Part shown: positions 26,787-35,318 of the stretch, one piece after another
How the letters are laid out: each line of letters opens with the position of its first letter
How positions within the stretch are numbered: position 1 is the first letter of the stretch
Source: an uncultured Clostridia bacterium
Lineage (GTDB): Bacteria > Bacillota > Clostridia > Christensenellales > UBA3700
Direction of reading: 5' to 3'
Length of the DNA stretch: 64,000 nt
Assembly (NCBI GenBank): GCA_945872615.1
Contig: CAMBZZ010000003.1
Location: forward strand, 159,251 to 223,250
Notes under the pieces: model-generated
What the model saw: the letters and a program-made list of their open reading frames with translations, nothing else
Database searches by the model: none
Told to the model about the DNA's origin: nothing
Program-made: the position numbers and the translations under genes

Positions 26787-28168
26787 ATGCGATAGGCACC
26801 CTTCTTATATACTTCTACTAACTTATCATGCGGCTCCAGACGGCACTCGTTGATGACGACGCGCAAGCGGTCGCATTTGGTTGGGTGGAAAATGGCTATC
26901 CTACCGAAGCCGACGACCGTACCTCGGTAGAGCTTCTTTTCTTTGCCTCGGGAATTGACGGCATAGATAGTGAATTTCTCTATCCTTTGGCTAAAGGAGA
27001 GGTCTTCTTCCATTCTTATTCTATCCACAACTTCGCTTGGGAAGGTGACGTCGAATTCGTAACCTCTATCCGTCTTGACAATCTCAGTGGTTTGGACGGA
27101 AGACGGCGGAAGCATGAGCGACTTTTCTCTATCTATCCAATAGCCCATCTGCGAAAGCCTTTGCACGTCTTTGTCTGCGAGTTTGCCCTCGCTTGTCGGT
27201 GGAATATTGAGCAAGAACAAGCCGTTGGCACCTACGGAATTGTAATAGATGGTCATAAGTCTACGGAGTGATTTGACGCCAAACCTATCCTCCTTTTTGT
27301 GCCAAAACCAGCCCTTGCGGATAGACACGTCCACTTCGGCAGGGTACCACATAAGCCTATCGTAACCCTCGAGAGCCTGTCTGCTGCCAAGGTCGGCTTG
27401 CATTGCGTTGACGGCTTTTTTCTGAAACTTCTTGTAATCGGCATCGGTCTGTTGGTCGGAGGTGTCTTGATTTTGGTTGTGGTCGATATAAGGCACGACG
27501 TTCCACTCGCTCTTGCGACATTTGCCCGACTCGTTGCCTACCCACCTTATATCGGGACCCGTGACGGATATGCAAATATTAGGTTGCAGCTTGTACGCCG
27601 TGGCGTAAATACGCTCGAAGTCGTAGATTTGCTTAGGTTTGCCGTCGGCATCGCTGGCGCATGCGCCGTCTAGCCACAGCATAAATATATCGCCATAATT
27701 AGTGAGTAGTTCCGTGAGCTGCTGTACGTAAAAATCGTTGTAAGCATCGGTGGAATAATACTTGCTATTCCTATCCCAAGGCGAAAGGTAGACGCCGAAC
27801 TTCAAGCCGTATTTGCGACAACTCTCGGCAACTTCTGCCACCACGTCACCCTTGCCGTCCTTGTAAGGGCTGTTGGATATGCAATGGTCGGTAGTCTTGG
27901 TACGCCACAAACAAAAGCCGTCGTGGTGCTTGCAAGTGAGTATTAGCCCTTTCATGCCCGCGCCCGCTATAGCCTTGCACCATTGGTCGGTGTCTTGAGC
28001 CGTAGGATTGAATACTTGCTCACTCTCGGTGCCGTCACCCCACTCTTTGTCCGTGAAGGTGTTGACGGTATAGTGTACGAAAGCGTAAAACTTCATATCT
28101 TGTACGATGAGTTGATTGGGTCTGGGCACTATCGAAGTGTAAAATTCTAACTTTTGTTGTTCTGTCAT
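26783..28168 (-). CDS. Alpha-L-fucosidase, GH29
   Basis: 461 residues without a signal peptide, so intracellular. GH29 blocks: KFYAFVHYTVNTFTDKEWGDG, GLILTCKHHDGFCLWRTKTT, FGVYLSPWDRN, and DIFMLWLDGA, whose aspartate (about 166) is the expected nucleophile. A C-terminal beta domain follows. It removes terminal fucose from glycans such as mucin or milk-type oligosaccharides after uptake. The start follows GGCAGGCAGATT. The stop codon lies in the end of a 124-bp repeat element, so the original 3' end may have been altered by its insertion. Confidence 0.93.
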   Translation of the reverse strand: MTEQQKLEFYTSIVPRPNQLIVQDMKFYAFVHYTVNTFTDKEWGDGTESEQVFNPTAQDTDQWCKAIAGAGMKGLILTCKHHDGFCLWRTKTTDHCISNSPYKDGKGDVVAEVAESCRKYGLKFGVYLSPWDRNSKYYSTDAYNDFYVQQLTELLTNYGDIFMLWLDGACASDADGKPKQIYDFERIYATAYKLQPNICISVTGPDIRWVGNESGKCRKSEWNVVPYIDHNQNQDTSDQQTDADYKKFQKKAVNAMQADLGSRQALEGYDRLMWYPAEVDVSIRKGWFWHKKEDRFGVKSLRRLMTIYYNSVGANGLFLLNIPPTSEGKLADKDVQRLSQMGYWIDREKSLMLPPSSVQTTEIVKTDRGYEFDVTFPSEVVDRIRMEEDLSFSQRIEKFTIYAVNSRGKEKKLYRGTVVGFGRIAIFHPTKCDRLRVVINECRLEPHDKLVEVYKKGAYRI

Positions 28169-28210
28169 AATCTGCCTGCCTCGTCGGTTGGTTATTTGTT
28201 ATTTGATTTT

Positions 28211-28239
28211 ATTATAAATAATGCAAAAATATTTGTCAA
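28211..28239 (-). promoter_or_regulatory. Promoter of the fucosidase gene
   Basis: Minus strand TTGACA (28234-28239), 17 bases, TATAAT (28211-28216): full consensus. The leader is about 36 bases. Confidence 0.85.
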
Positions 28240-28282
28240 TATCGACTTGACAACGGAATTCCGTCTTGGCATAGGCGACTTG

Positions 28283-28406
28283 CTCACGGTGGAGATGCGA
28301 GCAAGACAAGGTGAGTAAGGATTGGGCGATAGGAGCGTACTTAGGTGTACGTGACTGAGCGCAAACGCAAACTTAACACAGTATTGCGAAGTATATCCGC
28401 CGTGAG
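28283..28406 (-). repeat. 124-bp inverted-end element, copy E
   Basis: CTCACGG (28283-28289) to CCGTGAG (28400-28406), with the same core and flanks as copy C. Confidence 0.88.
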
Positions 28407-28502
28407 ACACCCCTTTACACAAAGGGACCTTTTATAAGGATTGAGATTGCCACGTTTCACTTTGCTAACGCAAAATGTACACAGCGCAATGACAAAACAC
28501 TT

Positions 28503-28624
28503 TTGACGGTGGAGATACGAGTTAGGTGAGAAAAGCGGAGTTTTTGCGACAGGAGCGTACTTGGGCGTACGTGAGCAAGAAAATTGCCGCTTGACAAAGC
28601 ATAACGACGTAGATATGCCGTGAG
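28503..28624 (-). repeat. 122-bp inverted-end element, copy F (diverged subtype)
   Basis: TTGACGG (28503-28509) to CCGTGAG (28618-28624). The core GGAGCGTACTTGGGCGTACG is conserved, while the arms follow the copy I subtype (AAGCGGAG...GACAAAGCATAACGACG). Confidence 0.82.
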
Positions 28625-29136
28625 GCACCCTTCCCTTGCACAGGGACGATTAACAAGCGGTTGAGATTGCCACGGTCAGCCAAATGGCTTTCCTCGCAAT
28701 GACATTACTATTTGAGATTGCCAATGTCCCACCGCAATGACGTTAAGGATAACACCCTTGCACGGGGAGAGCTTTAAGTGGATTGGAGATTGCCAAGTTT
28801 CACTTTGCTAACGCAAAATGTACACAGCGCAATAACATTGTTGATTGAGATTGCCACGCCAAAGGCTCGCAATGACAAAGCGGTTTAGATTGCCAAGTTC
28901 CGCTATGCTCCACCGGAATAACGATAGGATAGAGATTGCCACGCTACGGCACACGTGCCTTCACTCGCAATGACAAATGTATAGCGCAATGATATTACTA
29001 CTTGATATTGCCACGCCAAACGGCTTTGCTAACGCAAAATGCACTGGGCGCAATGACGTTACTATTTTGGTTATACGTCGTCACAACGACAAAGCGTACG
29101 AGATTTCCACGGTTAGCCTAGGGTTGGTAAAAAGTG

Positions 29137-29164
29137 TTGACAAATAATATTGCTATGGTATAAT
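29137..29164 (+). promoter_or_regulatory. Promoter of the ABC exporter gene
   Basis: TTGACA (29137-29142), 16 bases, TATAAT (29159-29164). Confidence 0.85.
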
Positions 29165-29199
29165 GTTATAAAATCATGTTATTATATCGAGAGGTAACA

Positions 29200-32100
29200 A
29201 TGCTAGAAATTAGACACGTCAGTAAGACGTATAAACCTAAAAAAGGCGTGCCCGTAAAGGCTCTGGACGACGTAAGCGTTAAGTTTGCCGACACGGGTAT
29301 GGTATTTATACTGGGTAAATCGGGCAGCGGTAAGTCTACCCTGCTCAACGTGTTGGGCGGACTTGACCAAGCCGATTGCGGCGAATTCGTCATCAAAGGA
29401 AAGTCGAGCAAAGACTTTACGCAGTCCGACTTTGACAGTTATCGCAATACCTTCGTGGGCTTTATATTCCAAGAGTATAACATATTGCCGGAATTTACCG
29501 TGGGCGCAAATATCGCTTTGGCTATGGAATTGCAAGGCAAAAAAGCCGATAGTCAGTCGCTGAATACGCTGCTGGACGAGGTTGATTTGACGGGCTACGG
29601 CAATAGAAAACCTAACGAATTGTCGGGCGGACAAAAACAAAGGGTCGCCATTGCCCGCGCCCTCATCAAGTCACCCGAGATAATCATGGCGGACGAGCCT
29701 ACGGGCGCGCTGGACAGTAAAACGGGTGTTCAAGTAATGGATACTCTCAAAAAATTGTCCAAAACCAAGTTGGTACTTATCGTATCGCACGATAGAGATT
29801 TTGCCGAGCAGTACGGCGACAGAATCATCGAGCTGAAAGACGGCAAAATTATCTCCGACACTACAAAAACCAACGTTACTCCCAACGAGGTCAACGAGGG
29901 CGTGTGCGTGTTGGACGAGGGATTGCTGAGAGTTAAAAAGGGTTATACCCTCACGCAAAACGACCTAAATCTCATCAACGAATATCTTAGCAAAGCCGAG
30001 AGCGACACCTTCATTTCCACCGACGGCAAAACCAACGACGGCATAAAACAAGTAGCGGGAATAAGCGAGGACGGCTGCAAAGAAAAGTTTGAGAATACGC
30101 AAGCGGAAAATATCAAAATCAAACAATATTCCATAGAGGATAGCAAGCTTATTCGCTCGCGTTTGCCATACAAAAACTCTCTAAAAATCGGAGCCTCTTC
30201 TCTCAAGTCCAAACCTTTTAGATTGGTACTGACCATACTGCTGTGCATTGTTGCGTTTACCATGTTCGGTCTAGTGGATACGATAAGCGCCTACGATAGC
30301 AACGTGGTAATAAAGCAATCTATCAAGGACGAGAATATCGACCACGCTTCCTTCGTCAAATACTACGTACCCGAAGAAAATATGTACGGCGAACGATCTC
30401 TTAAACTCAACGACAACGACGTCGCGCAAATCAAACAAGACACGGGAATTGACGTAATACCCGTATTTACGGGGCTCGGTTGGGATAACGGCTTTTCGTT
30501 GAGCACTACTTTGTACGAGGTGGCTAAACTAGACTCTAAGACGGGTATAAATTACTATAACTGCAAGGCATCGGGGCTTGCTAGTCTCAATCAAGACTTG
30601 TTGCAAAATATGGGGTACAGCCTTAAAGGCAGACTGGCTCAAAACGACGATGAGATAGCAATAAGTCAATACGTGTTCGAACATTTTGCCTTGGCGGGTA
30701 TAAATTGCTATGACCCAACCCAAAATAAAACGACGTCTTTGAGCAAAGACGATATATCTGGTTTCGAAGACGTGGAAGGCAAGTTGGTATTGCTGCCAAC
30801 GGATTGGGGACTGCCCGTAACGGTGCCTTCTTTGGAGTTGTGCGCTTACAAAATCGTGGGCTTGTTCGACACCAATCTCGTGCATAACGAAAAGTATAGC
30901 AAATATATGCCTTCGGCAGAAGCCAACGGTTCCGCCAACACTATGATGGATATGTTGAACGGTCAAGAGCTGGAAAGTATGCTAAGTAGCGGTCTTCACT
31001 CCGTAATAGGATTGACTCAAAACACTATGAACGCCGTCGTAAAATACGCTAGCGACAGACAATCTAATTATACCGTTAGCGTTGGTAAAAGTCTAGGCGA
31101 CGACGCCAACATATTCTTTATGAACAGTGACGGCAGTACCGGTTTTAGTAGAAGTTCACATATCGCAACTTTGGAGCAAATGAAAAACTATGCCGACATA
31201 ACGTGGATTGACGGAGAGAAAACCACCCTTGCCGACGGAGAGGTGATAGTGCCTTTTAACGCGTACAATTTGCATAATAGAAACGTCTCGCTATCGACTA
31301 TCGCCGCATTGGAAGAAGCCGGATACGTAATCCCCGACGTGGAAAAAGAGTATCTCTTGCAAACAAGGCTAGCGCAATTTGTCGTGCACGAAATACAATA
31401 TATGAATATATTTGCGCATCTTTGCAAGCTTACCGCCGACGACGTGCCTCAAGCATTTAGGGATAGCAATCCGTCTTTCGATATTATGCCCGACGAAGAA
31501 GTGTTGCAATACTACCAAAATTATCTGCGCGATAATCCTTACGACAACACCTATGGCAAAAGAGGCGTTGACTTCTACAACGAGTTTTTGAGCGTGATTT
31601 ATAAAAGCGAAAACGCCACCGCCGATTATCCAACGTACGGCGTGTTGTCTTTTAGAAATGATGCGGGTAAAGCGCCGAAAGATATAGAATACTCTATCGT
31701 GGGTTACTACATACCTAACGAAAATTATCCCGAAACACACCCAACCTGCCCGCTCATTTTCAGTAACTACGTTTACGACGGTTTCGACGTGCCGGAGGTA
31801 GGATATTACGGCTACGCCGTGGGCAAAATGCCTCTCGAGAACAACGCGGAATTGGATAAACTCTTGCAATACGCTAAGACGGCTAACGGCAACGGCATAA
31901 AATATTCGTTGTCCAACCAAGCTAGTTTCCTCCTAGGTCAGGTTGACGGACTGATAAAACCTCTCAGCCAAGTATTTTTGTACGTGGGTATCGCATTGGC
32001 GGTCTTTGCAAGTTTGATGATGTTCAACTTTATCAGCGTGTCGATAAGTTACAAAAAGCGCGAAATCGGCATTTTGAGAGCCGTGGGCGCAAGGTCGAGC

Positions 32101-32367
32101 GACGTCTTCGGCATATTCTTCAACGAAAGTTTGATAATTACCGTCATCAACTGGGTGTTGGCTGCCGTTGCAACGGTGTCTATCGTCTTCGTCATTAACA
32201 ATATGCTTCGCACCCAATACGGTCTGGTATTGACGTTGCTCAACGTAGGAATTAGACAAATCGCCTTGATTTTGGCTATCGGCATCGTCGTGGCGTTTGT
32301 GTCGAGCTTTATCCCGGTGATGAACATCGCACGCAAGCGACCTATCGACGCAATCCAAAACAGATAG
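29200..32367 (+). CDS. Fused ATP-binding/permease ABC transporter (MacB/FtsX type)
   Basis: 1055 residues; the ATG at 29200 follows GAGAGG by five bases, preferred to an ATG eight codons upstream that lacks an RBS. An N-terminal ATPase of the MacB/LolD branch has Walker A GKSGSGKST (about 39-47), signature LSGGQKQR (about 141-148) and Walker B IIMADEPTGALD (about 161-172). After a linker come one membrane span (about 340-362), a large extracytoplasmic domain (about 365-915) and three FtsX-like spans near the C-terminus, ending NIARKRPIDAIQNR. This is a mechanotransmission type used for peptide antibiotic resistance or envelope signalling. No two-component system lies nearby, so its cargo is unknown. 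Confidence 0.92.
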   Translation: MLEIRHVSKTYKPKKGVPVKALDDVSVKFADTGMVFILGKSGSGKSTLLNVLGGLDQADCGEFVIKGKSSKDFTQSDFDSYRNTFVGFIFQEYNILPEFTVGANIALAMELQGKKADSQSLNTLLDEVDLTGYGNRKPNELSGGQKQRVAIARALIKSPEIIMADEPTGALDSKTGVQVMDTLKKLSKTKLVLIVSHDRDFAEQYGDRIIELKDGKIISDTTKTNVTPNEVNEGVCVLDEGLLRVKKGYTLTQNDLNLINEYLSKAESDTFISTDGKTNDGIKQVAGISEDGCKEKFENTQAENIKIKQYSIEDSKLIRSRLPYKNSLKIGASSLKSKPFRLVLTILLCIVAFTMFGLVDTISAYDSNVVIKQSIKDENIDHASFVKYYVPEENMYGERSLKLNDNDVAQIKQDTGIDVIPVFTGLGWDNGFSLSTTLYEVAKLDSKTGINYYNCKASGLASLNQDLLQNMGYSLKGRLAQNDDEIAISQYVFEHFALAGINCYDPTQNKTTSLSKDDISGFEDVEGKLVLLPTDWGLPVTVPSLELCAYKIVGLFDTNLVHNEKYSKYMPSAEANGSANTMMDMLNGQELESMLSSGLHSVIGLTQNTMNAVVKYASDRQSNYTVSVGKSLGDDANIFFMNSDGSTGFSRSSHIATLEQMKNYADITWIDGEKTTLADGEVIVPFNAYNLHNRNVSLSTIAALEEAGYVIPDVEKEYLLQTRLAQFVVHEIQYMNIFAHLCKLTADDVPQAFRDSNPSFDIMPDEEVLQYYQNYLRDNPYDNTYGKRGVDFYNEFLSVIYKSENATADYPTYGVLSFRNDAGKAPKDIEYSIVGYYIPNENYPETHPTCPLIFSNYVYDGFDVPEVGYYGYAVGKMPLENNAELDKLLQYAKTANGNGIKYSLSNQASFLLGQVDGLIKPLSQVFLYVGIALAVFASLMMFNFISVSISYKKREIGILRAVGARSSDVFGIFFNESLIITVINWVLAAVATVSIVFVINNMLRTQYGLVLTLLNVGIRQIALILAIGIVVAFVSSFIPVMNIARKRPIDAIQNR

Positions 32368-32383
32368 CTCAATCGGTAAATAT

Positions 32384-32415
32384 TCACTCACTCTCACGGG
32401 GTGAGTGATTTTTTT
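32384..32415 (+). terminator. Terminator of the ABC exporter gene
   Basis: TCACTCAC (32384-32391) pairs with GTGAGTGA (32401-32408), then seven T. Confidence 0.9.
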
Positions 32416-32452
32416 GACGTTTGCGATAAGATTTTGTCTTGCTCTATTGATT

Positions 32453-32480
32453 TTGACGGTGTTTTGTGTAATAATAAAAT
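32453..32480 (+). promoter_or_regulatory. Promoter of the GPH symporter operon
   Basis: TTGACG (32453-32458), 16 bases, TAAAAT (32475-32480). Confidence 0.65.
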
Positions 32481-32507
32481 TAGTATTTTTATACATAGGG
32501 GATTTTT

Positions 32508-34106
32508 ATGGAAAATAGGCTCAGACCTTTGGAAAACGTCACTTATTCTATCGGCTCGCTCGGTAGAGAGATTTCCAACAACTGCATCAACGTATTCTTT
32601 TTGGCTTACCTCAATATCTATATGGGGCTCGACGCTCTCGTGTTGACCATTGCATTCGTGCTTGCCAAAGCGTGGGACACTATCAACGACCCTATCCTTG
32701 CCACCTTGGTCAACAATACCAAAAAGGGTAAGTGGGGACGATTTAGACCTTGGATGGCTGTGGGCGCTATTCTCAACGCCGCGTCGGTTATCTTGATGTT
32801 TACACCGCTGTCCGCCGACACGAGCATTGGATTGAAATACTTCTACTACATAGCGATGTACGTCATTTGGGGTATGACGTTTACGCTGGTTGACGTGCCG
32901 TTCTGGAGCATGATCCCCGCAATCGCCAACGACACCGAAGACCGCAATAAGATAAGTTCGCTTGCAAAACTCATAGGCGGATTCGGAGGTTTCGTAATCA
33001 CTTCGATAGGCACATCGGTTATACTAGCCAACTTTATCCCAAAATACGGCTGGGAAAAGGCTTATCTCATCTTGGGCGTTGCCGCCGGCTTGATGATGGC
33101 TTGCTTTATGAGCGTAACCATAATGTGCAACAAAGAAAAGTACGACTTGCCTAACGAAAAAGTAGGACTTGGCGAGATTTTTAGAATGTTTAAGTCCAAC
33201 GACCAACTCGTTGCTTACGCTATTTCTTACGTATTCTTCGTCTCCGCAACGACCATATCGCTCTTCCAAATGCTATATCTATTCGTGTACTGCTACCCTA
33301 ACGGAGCCAATTACTTTAGCAGCAGTTACAGCTATACCGTGTTTACCGCAGTGGCTTGCACGGGTCAAGGAATCGCAATGTTCTTCTACAACCTTATCAC
33401 CAAAAAATTGCCGAGAGAAAAATTGTATGGCGCCAACTACTTTATGGCAATAATAGGTATGATTGCAATGTTCTTTATATTCTTTGCCCTCAAACCGGGC
33501 AACCACTTGCTCAATACCATAATCGTTGCTTTGTGCGGCGCCTTCCTGATGACCGCCAACGGGCTCAACCAAATAGGCTCTACCGTTATGATTGCCGACG
33601 TTGTTGACTACGGCGAATGGAAAACGGGTAAGCGCGGCGACAGCGTTATCTTTAGCGTGCAAACCTTGTTGACCAAGTTCGCGGGGGCTATAGCAATGCT
33701 CATATTGGGCGTGGGTATCAAAGTGGCAAAACTGCCTAACGTGGTGGAAACATTTGACGAAGTGACGGGCAAGTGGGCTCAGTTCTTTGCCGACGACGCG
33801 GGCAATATCCTCAACGCAAGCGACCTCATATCGGGCAATGCGTTGACTATACTGAGAGTATTTATGTTCTTAGTGCCCGTACCTCTATGTATTATCGGCT
33901 ATATCGTCTACAAAAAGAAGTATAATTTGTACGGCGAAAGATATGACAAAATCAAAGCGGAAATAGACCAAAGAAGATTGGAAAACACCGAAAAAGTCGA
34001 TACGGGTGTGCAAAATCAACCTTTGGATACAACCGAAGAAACGGCGCAAGAAATAATAGAAGCGGCTTGCGATACAACCGATACGACTAGCGGAGAGGTG
34101 CAATGA
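32508..34106 (+). CDS. GPH-family glycoside/hexuronide:cation symporter (MFS)
   Basis: 532 residues, about 12 spans. The N-terminus YSIGSLGREISNNCINVFF and the conserved AKAWDTINDPILATLVNNT and GRFRPWM blocks identify the MelB/GPH sugar symporter family. Another family-like block is VDYGEWKTGKRGDSVIFSVQ. It imports a glycoside or oligosaccharide with a cation. The last 45 residues are an acidic, threonine-rich cytoplasmic tail. The following small membrane protein overlaps it by four bases, suggesting a partner. Substrate unknown; nearby fucosidase and hexosamine genes are suggestive only. Confidence 0.92.
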   Translation: MENRLRPLENVTYSIGSLGREISNNCINVFFLAYLNIYMGLDALVLTIAFVLAKAWDTINDPILATLVNNTKKGKWGRFRPWMAVGAILNAASVILMFTPLSADTSIGLKYFYYIAMYVIWGMTFTLVDVPFWSMIPAIANDTEDRNKISSLAKLIGGFGGFVITSIGTSVILANFIPKYGWEKAYLILGVAAGLMMACFMSVTIMCNKEKYDLPNEKVGLGEIFRMFKSNDQLVAYAISYVFFVSATTISLFQMLYLFVYCYPNGANYFSSSYSYTVFTAVACTGQGIAMFFYNLITKKLPREKLYGANYFMAIIGMIAMFFIFFALKPGNHLLNTIIVALCGAFLMTANGLNQIGSTVMIADVVDYGEWKTGKRGDSVIFSVQTLLTKFAGAIAMLILGVGIKVAKLPNVVETFDEVTGKWAQFFADDAGNILNASDLISGNALTILRVFMFLVPVPLCIIGYIVYKKKYNLYGERYDKIKAEIDQRRLENTEKVDTGVQNQPLDTTEETAQEIIEAACDTTDTTSGEVQ

Positions 34107-34414
34107 TTATATTCAAAATCTTGGTCATGATACTGGGCTTTCCCTTTGTGATAAGCGGATATACGCTGTTTTTTAGAAAAGATACGTCTATCGTAAGGCG
34201 ACTGCCCTTTATGCCCAAAGATGCCGACCTTGCAAGATACGCCAAAATTATGGGTATAACGCAATTCGTTGCGGGACTGTTGATGTGGCTGTGCGGACTG
34301 GTGTCGCTATGGCTAAGCAAAGTCGTCGCTATAATCGTGTTGTGCCTGGCGCTCGTCGGAGCAATCGCGGCTTTGCTGACGACGTATATCTACGCCTACA
34401 AAAAAGTGAAATAG
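34103..34414 (+). CDS. Small three-span membrane protein, possibly DUF3784-like
   Basis: 103 residues. Three hydrophobic spans (about 2-20, 52-72, 76-96) with a charged loop containing RRLPFMPKDADLARYAKIMG. Its start overlaps the GPH symporter stop (ATGA), so it is made with the transporter. No characterised family is certain; the layout resembles the DUF3784 group of small Firmicutes membrane proteins. It may stabilise or regulate the symporter. Confidence 0.7.
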   Translation: MIIFKILVMILGFPFVISGYTLFFRKDTSIVRRLPFMPKDADLARYAKIMGITQFVAGLLMWLCGLVSLWLSKVVAIIVLCLALVGAIAALLTTYIYAYKKVK

Positions 34415-34418
34415 CCGC

Positions 34419-34452
34419 TTGACCAACTTGGAAGAAATTGTTATACTATAAT
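34419..34452 (+). promoter_or_regulatory. Promoter of the mntP riboswitch transcript
   Basis: TTGACC (34419-34424), 17 bases, TATACT (34442-34447); an overlapping TATAAT is at 34447-34452. Confidence 0.7.
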
Positions 34453-34597
34453 AAATGAGGGAGTAGTTGACGCTATCGCGTTGCAAGTCAACACACTGAC
34501 CTTGCGGTCTGGCTTGCATTAAATAATGAGACTCATTTGTGGATTAGTCTGCAAATGCGTCGTTGTATCAGGTTTGCAGACAACCTGATATTTTTTT
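34453..34597 (+). ncRNA. yybP-ykoY manganese riboswitch with terminator/antiterminator
   Basis: The aptamer closes with P1 AAATGAG (34453-34459) and CTCATTT (34532-34538). The family's conserved loops are present: GAGGGAGTAG just after P1, GTCAACACACTGACC, and GGCTTGCATTAAATAATGAGAC near the 3' side (a 22-base region, 34511-34532). The expression platform has a terminator TATCAGGTT (34566-34574) / AACCTGATA (34582-34590) plus seven T, and a competing antiterminator GTCTGCAAA (34547-34555) / TTTGCAGAC (34573-34581). In this family Mn(II) binding favours read-through into the exporter gene. The location directly before mntP supports the call. Confidence 0.9.
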
Positions 34598-34607
34598 GGA
34601 GGTGGAT

Positions 34608-35180
34608 ATGTCAATAATCGAAATTATCCTCGTGGGCGTGTCGCTGGCAATGGACGCCTTTGCCGTATCGATGTGCAAAGGTCTCAGTATGCCCAAAATC
34701 AACTATAAACACGCGTTGATTATTGCGTTGTTCTTCGGCGTTTTTCAAGCCGTGATGCCGCTCCTCGGGTGGCTGCTCGGCTCGGCTTTTGAAAAATATA
34801 TCACTACCTTTGACCATTGGATTGCCTTTGGGCTGTTGCTAATACTAGGCACGAAAGCGTTGGTGGACGCCATAAGGGATAAGGACGACGACGAAAAAAA
34901 AGAATATAAACTCGACTTCAAAGAGTTGACTGCCCTCGCCGTGGCTACTTCGATTGACGCGTTAGCCGTGGGCGTAACCTTTGCCTTTTTGCAAGTGTCG
35001 CTTGCTCTCAGCGTGTCGCTGATAGGCGTCATCACCTTCGTATTGTGCTTGCTGGGCGTGATAATTGGCAATAAGTTCGGAAGCAAGTGGAAAAAACCCG
35101 CAAGTATTGCGGGAGGCGTGGTGTTGATACTTATGGGCGTAAAAATATTGCTGGAACACCTCGGCGTGATTGCTTGGTAA
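34608..35180 (+). CDS. mntP: Manganese efflux pump MntP
   Basis: 190 residues, six membrane spans arranged as two repeats with the paired acidic motifs SLAMDAFAVSMCKG (about 11-24) and TSIDALAVGVTFA (about 112-125), typical of MntP/YebN. It exports Mn(II). The start ATG at 34608 follows GGAGGTGGAT. The preceding manganese riboswitch gives a direct regulatory link. The central cytoplasmic loop (IRDKDDDEKKEYK) is charged. Confidence 0.95.
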   Translation: MSIIEIILVGVSLAMDAFAVSMCKGLSMPKINYKHALIIALFFGVFQAVMPLLGWLLGSAFEKYITTFDHWIAFGLLLILGTKALVDAIRDKDDDEKKEYKLDFKELTALAVATSIDALAVGVTFAFLQVSLALSVSLIGVITFVLCLLGVIIGNKFGSKWKKPASIAGGVVLILMGVKILLEHLGVIAW

Positions 35181-35201
35181 AGCAAATACCCGTCGTTTTG
35201 A

Positions 35202-35229
35202 TAGACAATACCTACAATCGTGGTATAAT
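35202..35229 (+). promoter_or_regulatory. Promoter of the DUF815 gene
   Basis: TAGACA (35202-35207), 16 bases, TATAAT (35224-35229). A TTGATA four bases further up gives a longer 20-base spacing. Confidence 0.6.
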
Positions 35230-35318
35230 TGTATCGTAGAATACTAATCTACACCGCTTAGTTAGCAATTCTTAGGTTTGGATAAGAGAAATATCAACTT
35301 GTAACATTGAGGCAAACT

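Larger units (their letters stand above)
28250..29115. repeat. Composite repeat array 4 (largest)
   Basis: Gene-free. Two 124-bp elements (28283-28406, 28503-28624), each followed on the right by a CCCTT...CAC(A)AAGGG or CCCTTGCACAGGG hairpin. At least eight GAGATTGCCA...CGCAATGAC units are packed between 28436 and 29110, some reduced to single halves. Confidence 0.78.

Noticed and set aside
28250..29115. Regularly repeated units suggesting a CRISPR array
   Set aside because: Spacing and unit length vary, many units are palindromic halves, the 'spacers' are themselves repeats, and no cas gene is present.
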